Of a stretch of 64,000 bases of DNA, positions 61,351 through 64,000 are shown piece by piece. Position 1 is the stretch's first letter; every line of letters starts with the position of its first letter. The stretch lies in assembly GCA_037074705.1 (NCBI GenBank), contig CM073591.1, positions 88,392,032-88,456,031 of the forward strand, read 5' to 3'. The notes under the pieces were generated by a model. It saw only the letters and a program-made list of their open reading frames with translations, did not search any database and was not told where the DNA came from. This stretch comes from Zhengitettix transpicula (lineage: Eukaryota; Arthropoda; Insecta; Orthoptera; Tetrigidae). The position numbers were made by a program, and so were the translations under genes.

Positions 61351-64000
61351 ATTGCCATAATTTACAAAATGGGGTCAATTAAAATGTAAATTGTACTATA
61401 ACACTCAGGACGTGTCTTTAGCGAATTTAGGACACGCGAAATGGCATCCAAAGAATTAAAAGAATAATAATAAGAATAACTTAATAATAAAAAGAGCTTA
61501 TGATTTCCTGGTTTGAAAGGGCTTGCTCATCCTTCAATAAACGTCGGCTATAATCCTGATACTAAACGGAGCTCAATAGCCTAAAAGGATTATTACTGAA
61601 ATAGTTTTTAATATATAAGTTTATTCGTTTCAAATTAATTATTTTATGGTTAGAAGTAATATATTTAATGAAAATATTGCAGAATTTATCTGAACAAAAT
61701 AGACGCCAATGCCAAATTTTATGGTGGAAATTTGTTGCATAAAGTAGGTCACAATTATTAATAAAATGAAAGAGAATAATTAATAATCACTAATAAAATT
61801 ATATGAATTTATAATAATAAAATTAGATATTTAATGTCGACTTGCGTGTATTGCTGGCGATTTCGCTAATTATGTGAAAAATATAGAAAATAATTAATGA
61901 TATTATATACATGTATATATTTAGAGAGTAAATATTATCGAAATCTCTCTAACACACCATGTATATATAAGGAAGTCTATTGGCTATACAACTATATATT
62001 ATTTTTAGGTATTAATGATCCCAACGTACGTACGTGTCTCCAACAGCCCGATCTCTTTGTTGAAATTTCTATTTAACATATTTTGGTCACTTCGATATTC
62101 AAATATAAGAAATTTATATATTGGATTTTATTTGGGAGTAAACAGCCTAATTGATTCTAAGACTGAATCAGTAACTCGGAACAGAAGTGTATTCGACACA
62201 TTTGTGTCCTGATCTTCAGCCAAAGTCAGACTAAAACGCATGTGTGTCAACAATGGCATTTGTTAATTAAGTTACATGTTGGGAAAATACAGGGATGAGT
62301 GTTAAGTGTAACAGAAGAATAGGAATTCTATAGTAATTTGTTCTTCAACTACATACAGTTATTTTTGCTCTGTGATGGCGTAGAAGATAAATAACTTGTT
62401 CTATTCAGCCTGACTTTTCACCTCATTTCCTTTATTTTCCCCCTGCAGTCGGCGTAAATCCTTCGAGTGAATATTAATGCACAATTGAGAACGTACGATT
62501 ATTCATAGTCCGAGGAATAATTGATAAAGTGAGTTGAGCGCAACTTTGTAGCCCGTCATTTGCCGGCTTTATCAACGCTAAGGTCAATGATACAGCTGGG
62601 ACTCGTTTGGGAGCTTAACATCAAACAACTCGCCGTTTTGCTGCCCCAAGGGGACATACAATATGAAAGAATGTTGGATAAAGGAAGCGCCAAGTGCTCC
62701 TGTAATATTCACAAACGGATGCGATTTGAGGCCCGGCGTTTGAGAGTAAACAGCCGACAAATTTTCCCATGCTAAGACTTCCGGTGTTGCTCGTCTCGTA
62801 GTGTTTCTTAATACAGCACGGCGCTTCACGTGCGAACCAAATATTTACACTTGGCAAGGGAACGCCTTTCCCAGAAGCCTGAACCAGTCCAGCTTCACTA
62901 GTAACAACTCACAACAAGTTTCTAATACCTGATCCTTCTCAGAATCATTTCCGGATTGCGGATTCTTTTCTGCGTTAACTTTACGAATGGTCTTGAGAAT
63001 ATCCCAACATTCTGATTTTTTGAAAATGTATCAGTTACTTGAGGTCGTTGATACACTTTATAAATCATTTCAGAAAGCTTATCACTCAGGAAAACATTTC
63101 TGGAAACAACTTGAGCTTTATTCCAGGATTCAGCCCGACACGTTACACTATGGAACAGTGTTAATTTTGCAACGCATTTAAATCAGGAAATCAGAGACTG
63201 CTCACGCTTACTGCAGGGTAAACCTAGTACGTTCACAAAGAGATACCGAATCAGCATTCACAATATGAAGTACAAGAAAGTTACGATTTAACAATTAGAA
63301 ATGTTTGGTTTCCATTCTAAGAATCAGATAATCTCTTAAACAGTTTATAAATCCTCAAAAATTCCCATTTTTAAACCAGGAAGGGGCTCCGTAGCCCTCA
63401 ATCTTTGTTCGGCAACTTCCATCCCTAAAGTTAAACTTTTCATTAACTTTTTCATTCGGAATCTTACAAAGTTAATAAATATTTTAACGTTTCAGGAGGT
63501 TTTTCAAAGATGACGACCTCATTTTTCAATAATTTGAACATTGCGGATTCGTCACTGTCGATCGCTTTTGTTTCCAAATATGATATGATATGCAAATTTA
63601 AAATTCATCATTCCGAAATAAAGCTGAGCAAGTTTTGTTGAATTTTGCGCCGTTTGATATAAGGGTGGACTTTTGAGAACATGCTCTGATGTTTTCTCTT
63701 CTACTTCGCTGACTTAAACTATTCCTTTATCTTTGGGATTGCTCTTCTGCTTTCGTTTTCTTCTCTTCATGATTTATTCTCTGAAACTTTCACAATTACA
63801 AAATATTTTTGTAGTCCAATTTGCTTAAGGAAAGACGATGTTCACGAATGCGACTTTTATTTTACAATCACATGTCGTATAACTAAACTGAATAAACGGT
63901 ACGTTCACAGTATTCTCTAATTATCTCAATAAAATGTCAGGAATAAATAACCCGACTATGCCTCATTATTTAATCAAAAGTTTCGTAAATGGAAATTCTA
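61351..64000. other. AT-rich non-coding DNA apart from 62440-62900
   Basis: No gene or repeat supported outside the GC-richer block. Confidence 0.45.
62440..62900. other. GC-richer block with overlapping unrecognised minus-strand frames
   Basis: Two minus-strand frames of 78-81 codons and one plus-strand frame overlap, none with a recognised motif. It shares the 13-mer GGCGCTTCACGTG (62820 region) with the PBS-like site of LTR-1, probably by chance. Could hold an exon. Confidence 0.25.

Noticed and set aside
62818..62836. Second primer-binding site (GGCGCTTCACGTG)
   Set aside because: No LTR end precedes it; the 13-base match to the LTR-1 site is likely chance.
1..64000. CRISPR arrays, rRNA genes, bacterial operons, viral genes
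   Set aside because: No regularly spaced repeat-spacer structure, no rRNA wording, no compact gene strings, and no recognisable viral protein were seen.

Overview
The window reads as AT-rich, intron- or intergenic-type insect DNA. The supporting signs are long non-coding stretches, (TA)n microsatellites, a tRNA-derived SINE, other non-LTR-type retroposed repeats, solo LTRs, palindromic repeats with Penelope-like motifs, and one short exon with canonical GT/AG borders. I cannot name the species. The very large intron spacing and repeat style suggest a big insect genome such as cockroach, termite, stick insect or orthopteran; that is inference. There is no bacterial-type gene organisation, no rRNA, no CRISPR and no complete long coding sequence.

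The only segment I can call confidently as host protein-coding is an 86-bp internal exon on the minus strand at 28131-28216. It encodes the N-terminal cysteine-rich motif of a PET-LIM (testin/limpet-like) protein. No neighbouring exon is recognisable, so most of the window may be flanking intron of this gene. A second candidate is a short intact plus-strand ORF at 50482-50790 carrying a full RING-HC cysteine/histidine pattern. A 102-codon ORF at 48783-49091 is unrecognised.

Layout. 1-6.3 kb: palindromic mini-element, repeat C, and nested repeats A inside B. 6.4-12.7 kb: repeat E, LTR-1 with a PBS-like stub between (TA)n tracts, repeat B, a tRNA-SINE with a 10-bp target-site duplication, and a 106-bp tandem duplication. 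13-19 kb: mostly plain AT-rich DNA with a possible mariner relic and a 108-bp palindromic element. 20-26 kb: a decayed 29-bp minisatellite with higher-order structure, SINE and repeat C copies, a hairpin between direct repeats, and a Penelope-like cluster. 28 kb: the exon. 29-35 kb: large palindromic repeat, solo LTR-2, a GC-richer block, a small palindrome. 36-47.8 kb: foldback elements with hammerhead-like motifs, repeats A and B. 49-50 kb: solo LTR-3 with a 4-bp duplication, then the RING ORF. 52-64 kb: GC-rich block, repeat B, long featureless AT-rich DNA, one more foldback, repeat A, a GC-richer block.

The most interesting signal is a motif recurring on both strands in several repeat families: CTGANGA, one extra base, a short helix, then GAAAC usually followed by GTC or GTT. 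This is close to a hammerhead ribozyme core with a minimal self-complementary helix III. The best copy can also form an 8-bp helix I. It fits the known presence of hammerhead ribozymes in Penelope-like elements, but it differs from the textbook core by one nucleotide, and activity is untested.
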